From NCBI RefSeq assembly GCF_003003005.1, contig NZ_PVTR01000003.1:391547-455546 (forward strand): a DNA stretch of 64,000 bases. Direction: 5' to 3'. Under the pieces are notes generated by a model, which ran no database searches, was not told where the DNA came from, and saw only the letters and a list, made by a program, of their open reading frames with translations. The translations under genes were made by a program, and so were the position numbers. The DNA comes from Mongoliibacter ruber (lineage in GTDB: Bacteria > Bacteroidota > Bacteroidia > Cytophagales > Cyclobacteriaceae). Below, one piece after another: positions 53,466 through 61,522 of the stretch (position 1 is its first letter; each line of letters begins with the position of its first letter).

Positions 53466-54692
53466 TTATACAAGTTGTTTCAATGCCAACTCCAATGATG
53501 TTTGTGCAATTTTTGTCTTTTCTTGGCTTTTGGCAAAGGATTTCTTTAACGCTTTTGAAATTGTCTTGCTCACATCTTTGAAAATAGCGTCATCAGTGAC
53601 TTCCGCATTGCCTGACATCAAATATGCAAAAACTCTGGCCATTCCACAATTGGCTATAAAATCTGGTAATACAGCTACATTGTCGTCAACCCAAACACCG
53701 GTTGGTCCTAGAAATATCTCCGGATCGGCAAATGGAACATTAGCTCCACAGGAGATAACTTCCAAGCCTGATCTTACCATTTTTTCAGCTTGTTCTTTGG
53801 TGATAAGTCTTGAAGATGCCGCCGGAATGAAAATCTCGCTTTTCAGATCCCAAACTCTCTGATTCATTTCATCGAAAGGAATTAAATTATCGGCTACAAG
53901 TTTATTACCATCTCTTTTTACAAAGAGCTCCCTTATTTGATCCAAAGAAAAACCATCTTCCTTAATCAGTCCACCTTCCCTATCAATAATTCCTACGATT
54001 TTCACTCCTTCCACAGCTAAGAAACAAGCTGCTGCCGCACCTACATTGCCCCATCCTTGAATGACAGCTCTTTTACCTTTTAGATTACCTCCCCATATTT
54101 TGTAAAAATGCCTCACTGCCTCTGCAACTCCAAAACCAGTAATCATGTCAGCCACTGTATATTTTTTCACGCCATTAGGAGTATACTGCGGATCTTCCAA
54201 TACTTTGGAGACACCTTGTCTAAGTTGTCCGATTTTACGGATTTTTTGTGGTTCTGTAGCGTGAAAATGCCCGTTTACTATCCCTTCCTGTGGATGCCAA
54301 AGGCCATATGTCTCAGTAATCGGGATTACTTCATGGATTTCGTCTACGTTCAAGTCTCCACCTGTTCCATAGTAATTTTTGAGCAAAGGCATCACAGCCT
54401 TGTACCAGCGTTTCAATACTTCTTCCTTTCTAGGGTCATTTGGATCAAAATTAATCCCTGATTTAGCACCGCCTATGGCAGGACCAGAAACCGTAAATTT
54501 GACTTCCATAGTTTTCGCCAAGGATTCAACCTCTCTTTTGTCTAAGCCTTTGCGCATACGGGTGCCTCCACCTGCAGCTCCGCCTCTTAGGGAATTGATC
54601 ACAACCCAACCTTCGGCTTCAGTCTCATGGTCACTCCATTCAAAAACTATTTCCGGTTGTTTGTTTTCAAACTTTTTCAATAATTCTTTCAT
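53466..54692 (-). CDS. Glu/Leu/Phe/Val-type amino acid dehydrogenase
   Basis: The 408-residue NAD(P)-dependent enzyme has the substrate domain with SLRGGAAGGGTRMRKGLD and the catalytic lysine in GPAIGGAKSGINFDP, followed by a Rossmann domain with AVIQGWGNVGAAAA and a long C-terminal helix region. It interconverts an amino acid and its 2-oxo acid with ammonia. The substrate pocket residues are not clear by eye, so glutamate versus branched-chain amino acid cannot be settled. It lies on the minus strand downstream of anmK by 65 bases. Confidence 0.9.
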   Translation of the reverse strand: MKELLKKFENKQPEIVFEWSDHETEAEGWVVINSLRGGAAGGGTRMRKGLDKREVESLAKTMEVKFTVSGPAIGGAKSGINFDPNDPRKEEVLKRWYKAVMPLLKNYYGTGGDLNVDEIHEVIPITETYGLWHPQEGIVNGHFHATEPQKIRKIGQLRQGVSKVLEDPQYTPNGVKKYTVADMITGFGVAEAVRHFYKIWGGNLKGKRAVIQGWGNVGAAAACFLAVEGVKIVGIIDREGGLIKEDGFSLDQIRELFVKRDGNKLVADNLIPFDEMNQRVWDLKSEIFIPAASSRLITKEQAEKMVRSGLEVISCGANVPFADPEIFLGPTGVWVDDNVAVLPDFIANCGMARVFAYLMSGNAEVTDDAIFKDVSKTISKALKKSFAKSQEKTKIAQTSLELALKQLV

Positions 54693-54757
54693 AAAACATA
54701 TTTGGGTTTAGTACTGGCAAAAATATGAAAATAAAAGACTCCAGAAAGAACCGACTG

Positions 54758-55828
54758 TCATAGTCCGTACGCAGTCCCTCCGCAATTGTCTCTTTTTGCA
54801 CCTGTCACCGAGGAAAGGCAATTATTTTCTCCTCTCATGCGCAACACCCCTAAAAACCCAAAAATCAAGGCTTCTTTGAAATTTACAATGCTTTCATCAA
54901 CCTTTTCTATTTCAAAATATTGCTCAATAGAAGACCCTAATCTTTCTATAAAAAATTTATTGAAAGCTCCTCCTCCAGTTATCAAAATGGATTTTTTACG
55001 TGATTTAGAAGATGAAAGGACGGCCATGATTTGTACCACATAATGCTCAACTAAAGTCCTCATAATATCTTCGGGGGCGTTTTCTTTACTCCTCTCCAGT
55101 AGTTCAAAGTACACATCCAGGTCCTCCCTCCCTAATGATTTGGCTCCCTGTTTTTGATAATAGGAAAGTCTATTCAATTGGTCAAGCACATTTTCTAATA
55201 CCTTGCCTTTTTTGGCGATAAGACCATCCTCATCATATGGCTTTCCGAAAGCTCCAGCGTATCGGTTCAACAACAAATTAAATGGGCATATGTCAAAAGC
55301 CAACCTTTGGTCTCCCTTTTCCATGCTGATATTGGCAATTCCTCCAAGATTAATGCAGTAATCCATCTCTCCAAAAAGCAGCTGATCACCAATCGGCACC
55401 AAGGGGGCACCTTGTCCACCCAACTGTACGTCCAACATCCTGAAGTCATTGATTACAGGAAGTGCAGCAGCCTGATGCATTGCCCATCCATTTCCAATTT
55501 GAAGACTAAGTCCATTTTGTGGTTGGTGAAACACAGTGTGTCCATGTGAACAAACCGCATCAACTTCAATTGCTAGTTTATCCACCACTTTTCTGACTTC
55601 TTCTCCCATCCATTTACCAAACGACACATCCAAAAGCGCCAAAGACAGGCTGTCTAGTTCATGGGAATATTGTAAGTCCTTTCCCATTTTTTCGGGAAAA
55701 GGTACCGTTTCACCGTGGATGATTTCAAAACTCCAATTGGCTCGTTTTTCAAAAGTACAATAGGCAATATCCAATCCATCACCGGAAGTACCTGACATAA
55801 GACCTATGACATTGTAGGAATCTTTCAT
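54758..55828 (-). CDS. anmK: Anhydro-N-acetylmuramic acid kinase
   Basis: AnmK cleaves and phosphorylates the 1,6-anhydro ring of anhydro-MurNAc in peptidoglycan recycling. The 356-residue protein has the MSGTSGDGLDIA phosphate loop near the N-terminus, SHGHTVFHQP, GGQGAPLVPIGDQLLF and NLGGIANIS, and the ATP site ILITGGGAFNKFF. All family blocks are present. The product MurNAc-6-P needs MurQ, which is not in the window. It is divergent from the second coaX gene. Confidence 0.95.
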   Translation of the reverse strand: MKDSYNVIGLMSGTSGDGLDIAYCTFEKRANWSFEIIHGETVPFPEKMGKDLQYSHELDSLSLALLDVSFGKWMGEEVRKVVDKLAIEVDAVCSHGHTVFHQPQNGLSLQIGNGWAMHQAAALPVINDFRMLDVQLGGQGAPLVPIGDQLLFGEMDYCINLGGIANISMEKGDQRLAFDICPFNLLLNRYAGAFGKPYDEDGLIAKKGKVLENVLDQLNRLSYYQKQGAKSLGREDLDVYFELLERSKENAPEDIMRTLVEHYVVQIMAVLSSSKSRKKSILITGGGAFNKFFIERLGSSIEQYFEIEKVDESIVNFKEALIFGFLGVLRMRGENNCLSSVTGAKRDNCGGTAYGL

Positions 55829-55920
55829 TGATTTGGGTTAAATTTTGTTAAATACACAACTCTAAAGTTAAATTTAATTTAAGCAAAAATCACAGATGGT
55901 TAAAATCTGTATTTTCGCTC

Positions 55921-56682
55921 ATGACAAAAAACCATTTGTCTAACAACACATATAATTTGAGTAATCTAGTCGTAGATATAGGCAATACCAGAATCAAAAC
56001 TGCGGTTTTTGATAATGATGTCTTAATTAATGAAACTCCATTTGAGGATATCAAAGATTTTCTCAAATACAGTAAAGAATTACATTTCAGAAATGCAATT
56101 ATCAGCTCGGTGAAGTATTCTGAAATTGAACTTCAAGAGTTGCTAGAATTTGATTTTCTTTATTTGAATAAAAGCACACCAATTCCTATAACCAATATGT
56201 ATAAGACCCCTGAGACACTAGGGGTTGATAGAAAAGCGGCGGTAATTGGTGCAAGAGCTACTATAGGCAATGGCGCGATCTTGACAGTTGATATGGGTAG
56301 TTGTATAACCTATGAAATATTGGACGCAGAGAACAGGTACCTTGGAGGAGCTATTTCTCCTGGGTTGAAAATGAGGTTCAGAGCAATGCATGAGCAAACG
56401 GCAAGGTTGCCAATGGCTGCATTAGAGGGTGCAACTACTCCGGAACTCACCGGAAACACTACTATTTCATGCATGCAAAGTGGTGTTTATCATGGCATTC
56501 TTCACGAAATTGAAGGATATATTCAAGCATACAGTGCCAAGTATGATGATTTGAAGGTCATTATTTGTGGCGGCGATTCAAAAGTTTTTGAAAGCTTAAC
56601 AAAAGACCACATATTTGTAATCCAAAATTTAGTCCTTTATGGCCTAAACAGAATTCTAAGCTACAATGTCAATCTCCACTAG
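55921..56682 (+). CDS. coaX: Type III pantothenate kinase (copy 2)
   Basis: The 253-residue ASKHA-fold protein has a divergent phosphate loop VVDIGNTRIKTAVF, the GVDRKAAVIGA segment with the catalytic aspartate, LTVDMGSCITYE and GGAISPGLKMRFRAMHEQTARLP, followed by IICGGDS. These are the type III blocks, yet it is clearly more divergent from copy 1 (31032) than expected for a recent duplicate. The protein has an N-terminal extension of about 13 residues. It is the first gene of a same-strand run of envelope genes and overlaps the next gene by 17 bases. Confidence 0.88.
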   Translation: MTKNHLSNNTYNLSNLVVDIGNTRIKTAVFDNDVLINETPFEDIKDFLKYSKELHFRNAIISSVKYSEIELQELLEFDFLYLNKSTPIPITNMYKTPETLGVDRKAAVIGARATIGNGAILTVDMGSCITYEILDAENRYLGGAISPGLKMRFRAMHEQTARLPMAALEGATTPELTGNTTISCMQSGVYHGILHEIEGYIQAYSAKYDDLKVIICGGDSKVFESLTKDHIFVIQNLVLYGLNRILSYNVNLH

Positions 56683-57949
56683 GATAAAATTATTGAGCGC
56701 GTTTTGCTCATTTTTCATATTTTCAGAAGTTTACTCCCAATCAAGTGCCTCTACATACAGTGCTTTAGGTATTGGTGATTTCAACAACTCCGGTCTGACC
56801 ACCAACCAAGGTATGGGAGGATTGGGTATCAGTTTTGGTACGGGATGGTCTGTCAACTATATGAATCCGGCCCTTTCTACCCGAAACACGATTTTCAATT
56901 TTCAGGCAGCCTTCAATTATGAGCGCATTAACGTAAATTCAGGCGAAATCTCTGAATTGGCTGATGGTGGAGGCCTTTCCTATGTATTGATGTCATTACC
57001 TATCAATTCAGGTAAATCATCAATCGGCATGGGGATCAATCAGCTTACCAGTGTAAATTACAACTTGCTGGTTTCCGGGCAAGTTGCAGGTACTGACTTC
57101 AACTCTCTCAATAGAATTGATGGTGTAGGGGGGATTTCCGAAGCATACCTTTCTACAGGTTTTATAGTTGCAAAAAACCTAAGTTTAGGGGTTCACGGTT
57201 CTTATCTTTTTGGATCTACCATCAGAACCAATCAACTTACGCTTTTGGACGAAACAGGAGCACCTATAGGAATTTCTTCAGAATTATACCAAAGATTCAG
57301 TGTGAGTGACTTTGCTATTAAAGGTGGAGCACATTATTTTTTCCGTGCAGGAAGTAAGCACAATGTTCATATCGGTGCCATTTATCAGGCATTTGGAAAT
57401 ATTAATGGAAAAGAATTTGCTAAGACAGGCAATTTTGGAGAAGCTAGCAGACCCGATTCAGATGGAGAAGTCATAAGTGACAACATTCCAGGGAGTGTTT
57501 ATGTGCCTAATAATATAGGTTTTGGGATATCTTTCGAAAAAATTAATAAATTTGTAATTGGCCTTGAAGGTCAATACCAACAATTGAGCGGATTCCGGTC
57601 CTTTGATGGCAATACAGGTGAGTTGGGAGATTCCTTCAAGGTGGCATTAGGTGGTCAAATTACTCCGGATTTTGGAGCTGTCGATAATTTGCTCAAAAGA
57701 ACTACTTACAGATTTGGGCTGGAATATCAGCAAACTCCTTACGTGCTGTCAAGTATCCAAGTGCAGGATGTTGGCATTAATTTTGGAGGATCGGTTCCTA
57801 TAAACAGTTTATCTTTGACAAACTTCGCCATCAAACTTGGAACCCGCGGCACCACTGAAAATGGATTGATAAGAGAAAATTATGTAAACTTTAGTTTAGG
57901 GTTTTCTCTCAATGATAACACATGGTTTTACAAACGAGTATTTGAATAA
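56666..57949 (+). CDS. Outer membrane beta-barrel protein (PorV/FadL-like)
   Basis: A signal peptide (FCSFFIFSEVYSQ) is followed by a 400-residue barrel rich in alternating hydrophobic strands and glycines (GLGISFGTGWSVNYMNPAL, IGFGISFEKI). The opening SALGIGDFNNSGLTTNQGMGGLGISF is typical of the Bacteroidota outer-membrane proteins near coaX and the type IX secretion outer-membrane protein family. The ATG at 56666 overlaps coaX by 17 bases, so the two are translated together. Its function in the operon is not known. Confidence 0.78.
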   Translation: MSISTRIKLLSAFCSFFIFSEVYSQSSASTYSALGIGDFNNSGLTTNQGMGGLGISFGTGWSVNYMNPALSTRNTIFNFQAAFNYERINVNSGEISELADGGGLSYVLMSLPINSGKSSIGMGINQLTSVNYNLLVSGQVAGTDFNSLNRIDGVGGISEAYLSTGFIVAKNLSLGVHGSYLFGSTIRTNQLTLLDETGAPIGISSELYQRFSVSDFAIKGGAHYFFRAGSKHNVHIGAIYQAFGNINGKEFAKTGNFGEASRPDSDGEVISDNIPGSVYVPNNIGFGISFEKINKFVIGLEGQYQQLSGFRSFDGNTGELGDSFKVALGGQITPDFGAVDNLLKRTTYRFGLEYQQTPYVLSSIQVQDVGINFGGSVPINSLSLTNFAIKLGTRGTTENGLIRENYVNFSLGFSLNDNTWFYKRVFE

Positions 57950-57960
57950 ATTCAACGAAC

Positions 57961-59259
57961 ATGAAAGTTAAAAGTGTATTAGCCGGGTTACTAACCATAG
58001 TTACGGTGGGATTTGCCCAGGCCCAAGAATGGAACTGGCCTTCTGATCCAGCAGAAGAGGCAAAAGCAAGAGAGCTTAATGCTGCTTATACAGATTATAT
58101 GAAGTCTGAGCAGTTTGTGGAAGCTACAAAAGGATTGCATTGGCTGTTGACCAATGTACCTGACCTAAACGAGTCCATTTACATCAATGGTGTGACCATT
58201 TACAATGGAGCAGCTAATATTACTACAGATGCTGCACAAAAAAGGGTCTATCAAGATTCTGTCATGACTGTCTATGATCTTCGAAAAGAAAATTATGACA
58301 ACGAAGCAAGGTGGATTGAAAACAAAGCTTATTACGGTTACCAGTACTACAGAGATGACAAAACCAAATTGGCTGATGCAGTTGGCGTATATGATAGGGC
58401 ATTTGAAGTAAATGGAACTATCAACCCAGCTTACACAGCAGCTTACTTTGATTTGGTAAGAAGGCACTACTTGTTGAACAAAGCTTATTCTGATGTTGAA
58501 GTACTTGGTATTCACGACAAAATATCTCAGTTGTTGGACGAAGCCGAAGCACAGGGAGTGGATGTATCTACCCCTAAATCAAATGTGGAAGCACTTCTAG
58601 TAGCAATGGAACTAATCAACTGTGACTTTATAGATAACACCTTAGGTCCAAGACTTGAAAAAGACCCTTCAAACCTATTGTTGGCTCAGCAGATCTTTAA
58701 ATATTCAGTACAATACAAATGTCTAGGTTCTCCAACTTTCCTGGCTGCCTTGGAGATGATCGATAATGACAACCCAACATTCTCTACCTCTCAGGTGAGA
58801 GCAATGAGATACATGCAGAATAGAGAATATGAGAAAGCTCAACCAGTATTGGAAAAAGCTTTGACACTTGCAGAGAATGACAAGCAAAAGGCAGAAGTTC
58901 ATTTCGACCTTGCTAAAGTTCACGCTCAAGCCGGAAGAAAATCAGCTGCAAGATCTTCAGCTCAGGAAGCTGCGAAACTTGACTCAGAAAGGGTATCTGA
59001 CGTTTACACAATGATTGGCCAATTGTATATGGGTTCATTCAATGACTGTAAAGGTGGAGAAAGTAGAGCAAAAGATTACTCTGTTTACATCGCCGCTTAC
59101 AATGCTTTCCAGAGAGCAGGAAACAATGAAGGAATGAGAGATGCAAAAGCAAGATTCCCTTCCAAAGAGGAGTTGTTTACAGAAGGACTTCAAGTAGGTT
59201 CTACTTTAAGCACAGGATGCTGGGTAGGTGAGACTGTTACGCTTGCCACAAGAGATTAA
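57961..59259 (+). CDS. Secreted tetratricopeptide-repeat protein
   Basis: The 432-residue protein begins with a signal peptide (VLAGLLTIVTVGFAQAQ) and contains TPR-like helix pairs, best seen near residues 278-325 (MRYMQNREYEKAQPVLEKAL, VHFDLAKVHAQAGRKSAARS). The middle has a conserved aromatic segment (AYYGYQYYRDDKTKLADAVGVYDRAFE). TPR proteins at this position are common in Bacteroidota and may act as a periplasmic scaffold for envelope assembly. It follows the barrel gene by 11 bases and ends at a terminator. Confidence 0.82.
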   Translation: MKVKSVLAGLLTIVTVGFAQAQEWNWPSDPAEEAKARELNAAYTDYMKSEQFVEATKGLHWLLTNVPDLNESIYINGVTIYNGAANITTDAAQKRVYQDSVMTVYDLRKENYDNEARWIENKAYYGYQYYRDDKTKLADAVGVYDRAFEVNGTINPAYTAAYFDLVRRHYLLNKAYSDVEVLGIHDKISQLLDEAEAQGVDVSTPKSNVEALLVAMELINCDFIDNTLGPRLEKDPSNLLLAQQIFKYSVQYKCLGSPTFLAALEMIDNDNPTFSTSQVRAMRYMQNREYEKAQPVLEKALTLAENDKQKAEVHFDLAKVHAQAGRKSAARSSAQEAAKLDSERVSDVYTMIGQLYMGSFNDCKGGESRAKDYSVYIAAYNAFQRAGNNEGMRDAKARFPSKEELFTEGLQVGSTLSTGCWVGETVTLATRD

Positions 59260-59281
59260 CAAAATATAAAAAGCAATACCT

Positions 59282-59310
59282 AAAGGCAGTCTATATGGCT
59301 GCCTTTTTTT
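59282..59310 (+). terminator. Terminator after the TPR gene
   Basis: AAAGGCAG pairs with CTGCCTTT around an eight-base loop, with a T-run. It splits the envelope cluster into two transcription units. Confidence 0.85.
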
Positions 59311-59382
59311 GCATCTATACCCAAAGATTTCCCGTAAACGATCGGGAGAATTAACAAAATCATGTATTTATCAATCTTTTGA

Positions 59383-59390
59383 TATCTTTG
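59383..59390 (+). promoter_or_regulatory. -7 element directly before lptC
   Basis: TATCTTTG lies only five bases before the lptC ATG. If functional, transcription would start at or near the ATG and give a leaderless message. No good -33 element is seen. Confidence 0.4.
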
Positions 59391-59395
59391 CGCCA

Positions 59396-59947
59396 ATGTT
59401 AGCAATTGAAAGGTTATTTCTTCCCCTTATTTTTGGGTTTGTTATCTTGACCTTCTCTTCCTGTGAAGAAGAAGTGGACAGTAGTCTACTTGAGCCCTAT
59501 TTGGGTCCAGTCAGTGAAGCTATAGACGTTCAATTATACCACAGTGATTCCGCTTTGGTGAGAACACATTTAGTTGCAAAAAGGCAGATTGAATTTGGAA
59601 ACGGAGATCAGGAGTTCCCAGAAGGTATTGACATCACTTTCTTTGATGAAGATGGAGAAATCACTACCACTATGCGGGCTGATAGGGGGTATTATACCAA
59701 CAAGGACAACTTATATAGGGGAGAAGGGGATGTCCGCGTGCACAACCTTGAAAAAGAACAAAAACTCTCTTCCGAGGAATTGTTTTGGGATCCCAATGCC
59801 AAAAAAATATACACAGAAAAGTTTGTGACCATTCAGGAAAGAGAAACTCTCTTTAACGGAACCGGGATGGAGGCAGATGAGAGTTTCAATGAATATAAAT
59901 TATTTAAAGTTACCAATAGCCGTACAATACTTCCCGGCGAGAATTGA
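59396..59947 (+). CDS. lptC: LPS export ABC transporter periplasmic protein LptC
   Basis: The 183-residue protein has a lipoprotein-type signal (FLPLIFGFVILTFSSC, lipobox cysteine near residue 22) and then an OstA/LptC-like beta-jellyroll: VAKRQIEFGNGDQEFPEGIDITFFDEDG and GYYTNKDNLYRGEGDVRVHNLEKEQKLSSEELFWDPN. The ATG at 59396 is preferred to a longer frame from 59309, since the leader lacks similarity. LptC carries LPS between LptBFG and LptA. It is joined to a small membrane protein gene by five bases. Confidence 0.9.
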   Translation: MLAIERLFLPLIFGFVILTFSSCEEEVDSSLLEPYLGPVSEAIDVQLYHSDSALVRTHLVAKRQIEFGNGDQEFPEGIDITFFDEDGEITTTMRADRGYYTNKDNLYRGEGDVRVHNLEKEQKLSSEELFWDPNAKKIYTEKFVTIQERETLFNGTGMEADESFNEYKLFKVTNSRTILPGEN

Positions 59948-59952
59948 TTTTG

Positions 59953-60162
59953 ATGAAAATAAGTAACATTTCTATACTTTCTTTAGCAGCTGCCACTGTA
60001 ATTATCGGTACCCACCAGATGATTACTGTAGGGCTCTTCGCATCTTACCCGATTTTCATGCTTTCTGTGGCATTGCTGTTTTGGTACAAATACAGAGCAA
60101 ATAAGGCTAAAGAGAATCAACCAGAGAGTAAACAAAAATCAAATAGCAAGAAGAAAAGATAA
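59953..60162 (+). CDS. Small membrane protein, unknown
   Basis: The protein of about 69 residues has two hydrophobic segments (SILSLAAATVIIGTH and LFASYPIFMLSVALLFWY) and a lysine-rich tail (KSNSKKKR). No family is recognised. ATG at 59953 follows the lptC stop by five bases, and its TAA overlaps the ATG of the next gene by one base (TAATG), which points to translational coupling in the lptC operon. Confidence 0.65.
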   Translation: MKISNISILSLAAATVIIGTHQMITVGLFASYPIFMLSVALLFWYKYRANKAKENQPESKQKSNSKKKR

Positions 60163-61448
60163 TGGAAAGCCAATACCTCATTTACGTATTGATTACTTTG
60201 ACGTTTTCCGCATTCTTTTCCGGAATTGAAATCGCATTTATTTCTGCCAATAAGCTGCAAATTGAATTGCAAAACAAGCAAGGATTGATTTCTGGTAAGA
60301 TACTGTCTAATTTTATGCAGAAGCCGGGACAGTTTATCGGAACGACTTTAATCGGTAATACCCTGGCTCTCGTCCTTTATGGTATTTTTATGGCTTATCT
60401 CTTAGATCCTTGGATCAAAGACATGCTACCGGATGATTTCGAAAATCCTGCAGCTGTTTTGTTTATACAGACCATCATTTCCACTATCATCGTTTTAGTG
60501 ACAGCAGAGTTTTTGCCTAAAAGCATTTTTATCCTCAACCCAAATAGGATGCTGTCTGCATTGTCCTTCCCTTTTCAGGCCATTTACATCATCATGTACC
60601 CCATTGTATGGTTTGTAGTGGGTTTATCACGCTTTTTCATCACCAAAGTACTCAGGTTGGATTACAATGAAGACAAGCCTGTTTTCAAAGTAACAGACTT
60701 AAACAGCTTCATCCAAAACAATTTGCAACATATGGATGAAGACTCTAAAGTAGAAATCGACCATAAGATTTTTGACAATGCAGTCGAATTCAAAACTATC
60801 AAAGTCCGTGAATGTATGGTTCCAAGGACAGATATTGTAGCGGTAGATATAGAAGAAGACATTGACGAACTCAAAAAAGCTTTTGCAGAAAGCGGGCATT
60901 CAAAAATTATAGTTTATAAAGAATCTATTGATGATGTCATAGGATATTGTCATCAATTAGAGCTTTTCAAAAAGCCTAAAACAATAGCAGACATACTTAC
61001 CAATATTATAATTGTACCAGAATCAGGACTAGCCAATGAGCTTTTGATTCAATTTATAAAAGAAAGAAAAAGCTTGGCCCTAGTGGTGGATGAATTTGGC
61101 GGTACCAGTGGTATCGTCAGCATGGAAGATATCATTGAAGAGATTTTCGGAGAAATTCAGGATGAATATGACAATGATGATCTAGTGGAGCAGAAAATCT
61201 CCGATATAGAGTACCTGATGAGTGCAAGACACGAAATTGACTACTTAAACGAAAAATATGGATGGGACTTGCCTTATGGTGAATTTGAAACCCTGGCAGG
61301 ATTTATCCTGTCATTGACAGAAGATATCCCACAAAAAGGACAATCCATAACATACGAATCCTTTACATTTACCATTGCTTCCAAGCAAGATCACAGAATA
61401 GAAACACTTAAAATTAAAATCAATCCCAACCTTAAATCCAATAAGTAA
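60162..61448 (+). CDS. CNNM/HlyC-CorC-type transporter with DUF21 and CBS domains
   Basis: The 428-residue protein has a DUF21 (CNNM) transmembrane domain (about residues 1-170, beginning with FSAFFSGIEIAFISANK), two CBS motifs around residues 215-330 (VPRTDIVAVDIEEDIDELKKAF; LVVDEFGGTSGIVSMEDIIEEIFGEI) and a C-terminal CorC_HlyC domain (about 345-425, GEFETLAGFIL). Such proteins regulate magnesium or cobalt efflux. It is coupled to the preceding gene by a one-base overlap. Confidence 0.93.
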   Translation: MESQYLIYVLITLTFSAFFSGIEIAFISANKLQIELQNKQGLISGKILSNFMQKPGQFIGTTLIGNTLALVLYGIFMAYLLDPWIKDMLPDDFENPAAVLFIQTIISTIIVLVTAEFLPKSIFILNPNRMLSALSFPFQAIYIIMYPIVWFVVGLSRFFITKVLRLDYNEDKPVFKVTDLNSFIQNNLQHMDEDSKVEIDHKIFDNAVEFKTIKVRECMVPRTDIVAVDIEEDIDELKKAFAESGHSKIIVYKESIDDVIGYCHQLELFKKPKTIADILTNIIIVPESGLANELLIQFIKERKSLALVVDEFGGTSGIVSMEDIIEEIFGEIQDEYDNDDLVEQKISDIEYLMSARHEIDYLNEKYGWDLPYGEFETLAGFILSLTEDIPQKGQSITYESFTFTIASKQDHRIETLKIKINPNLKSNK

Positions 61449-61522
61449 TTTATTGACAGTGATATTATTTTGAATTTAGCACTAGATGTAATTATTTTGC
61501 GGCACTTCAAAAAACCAGTAGA

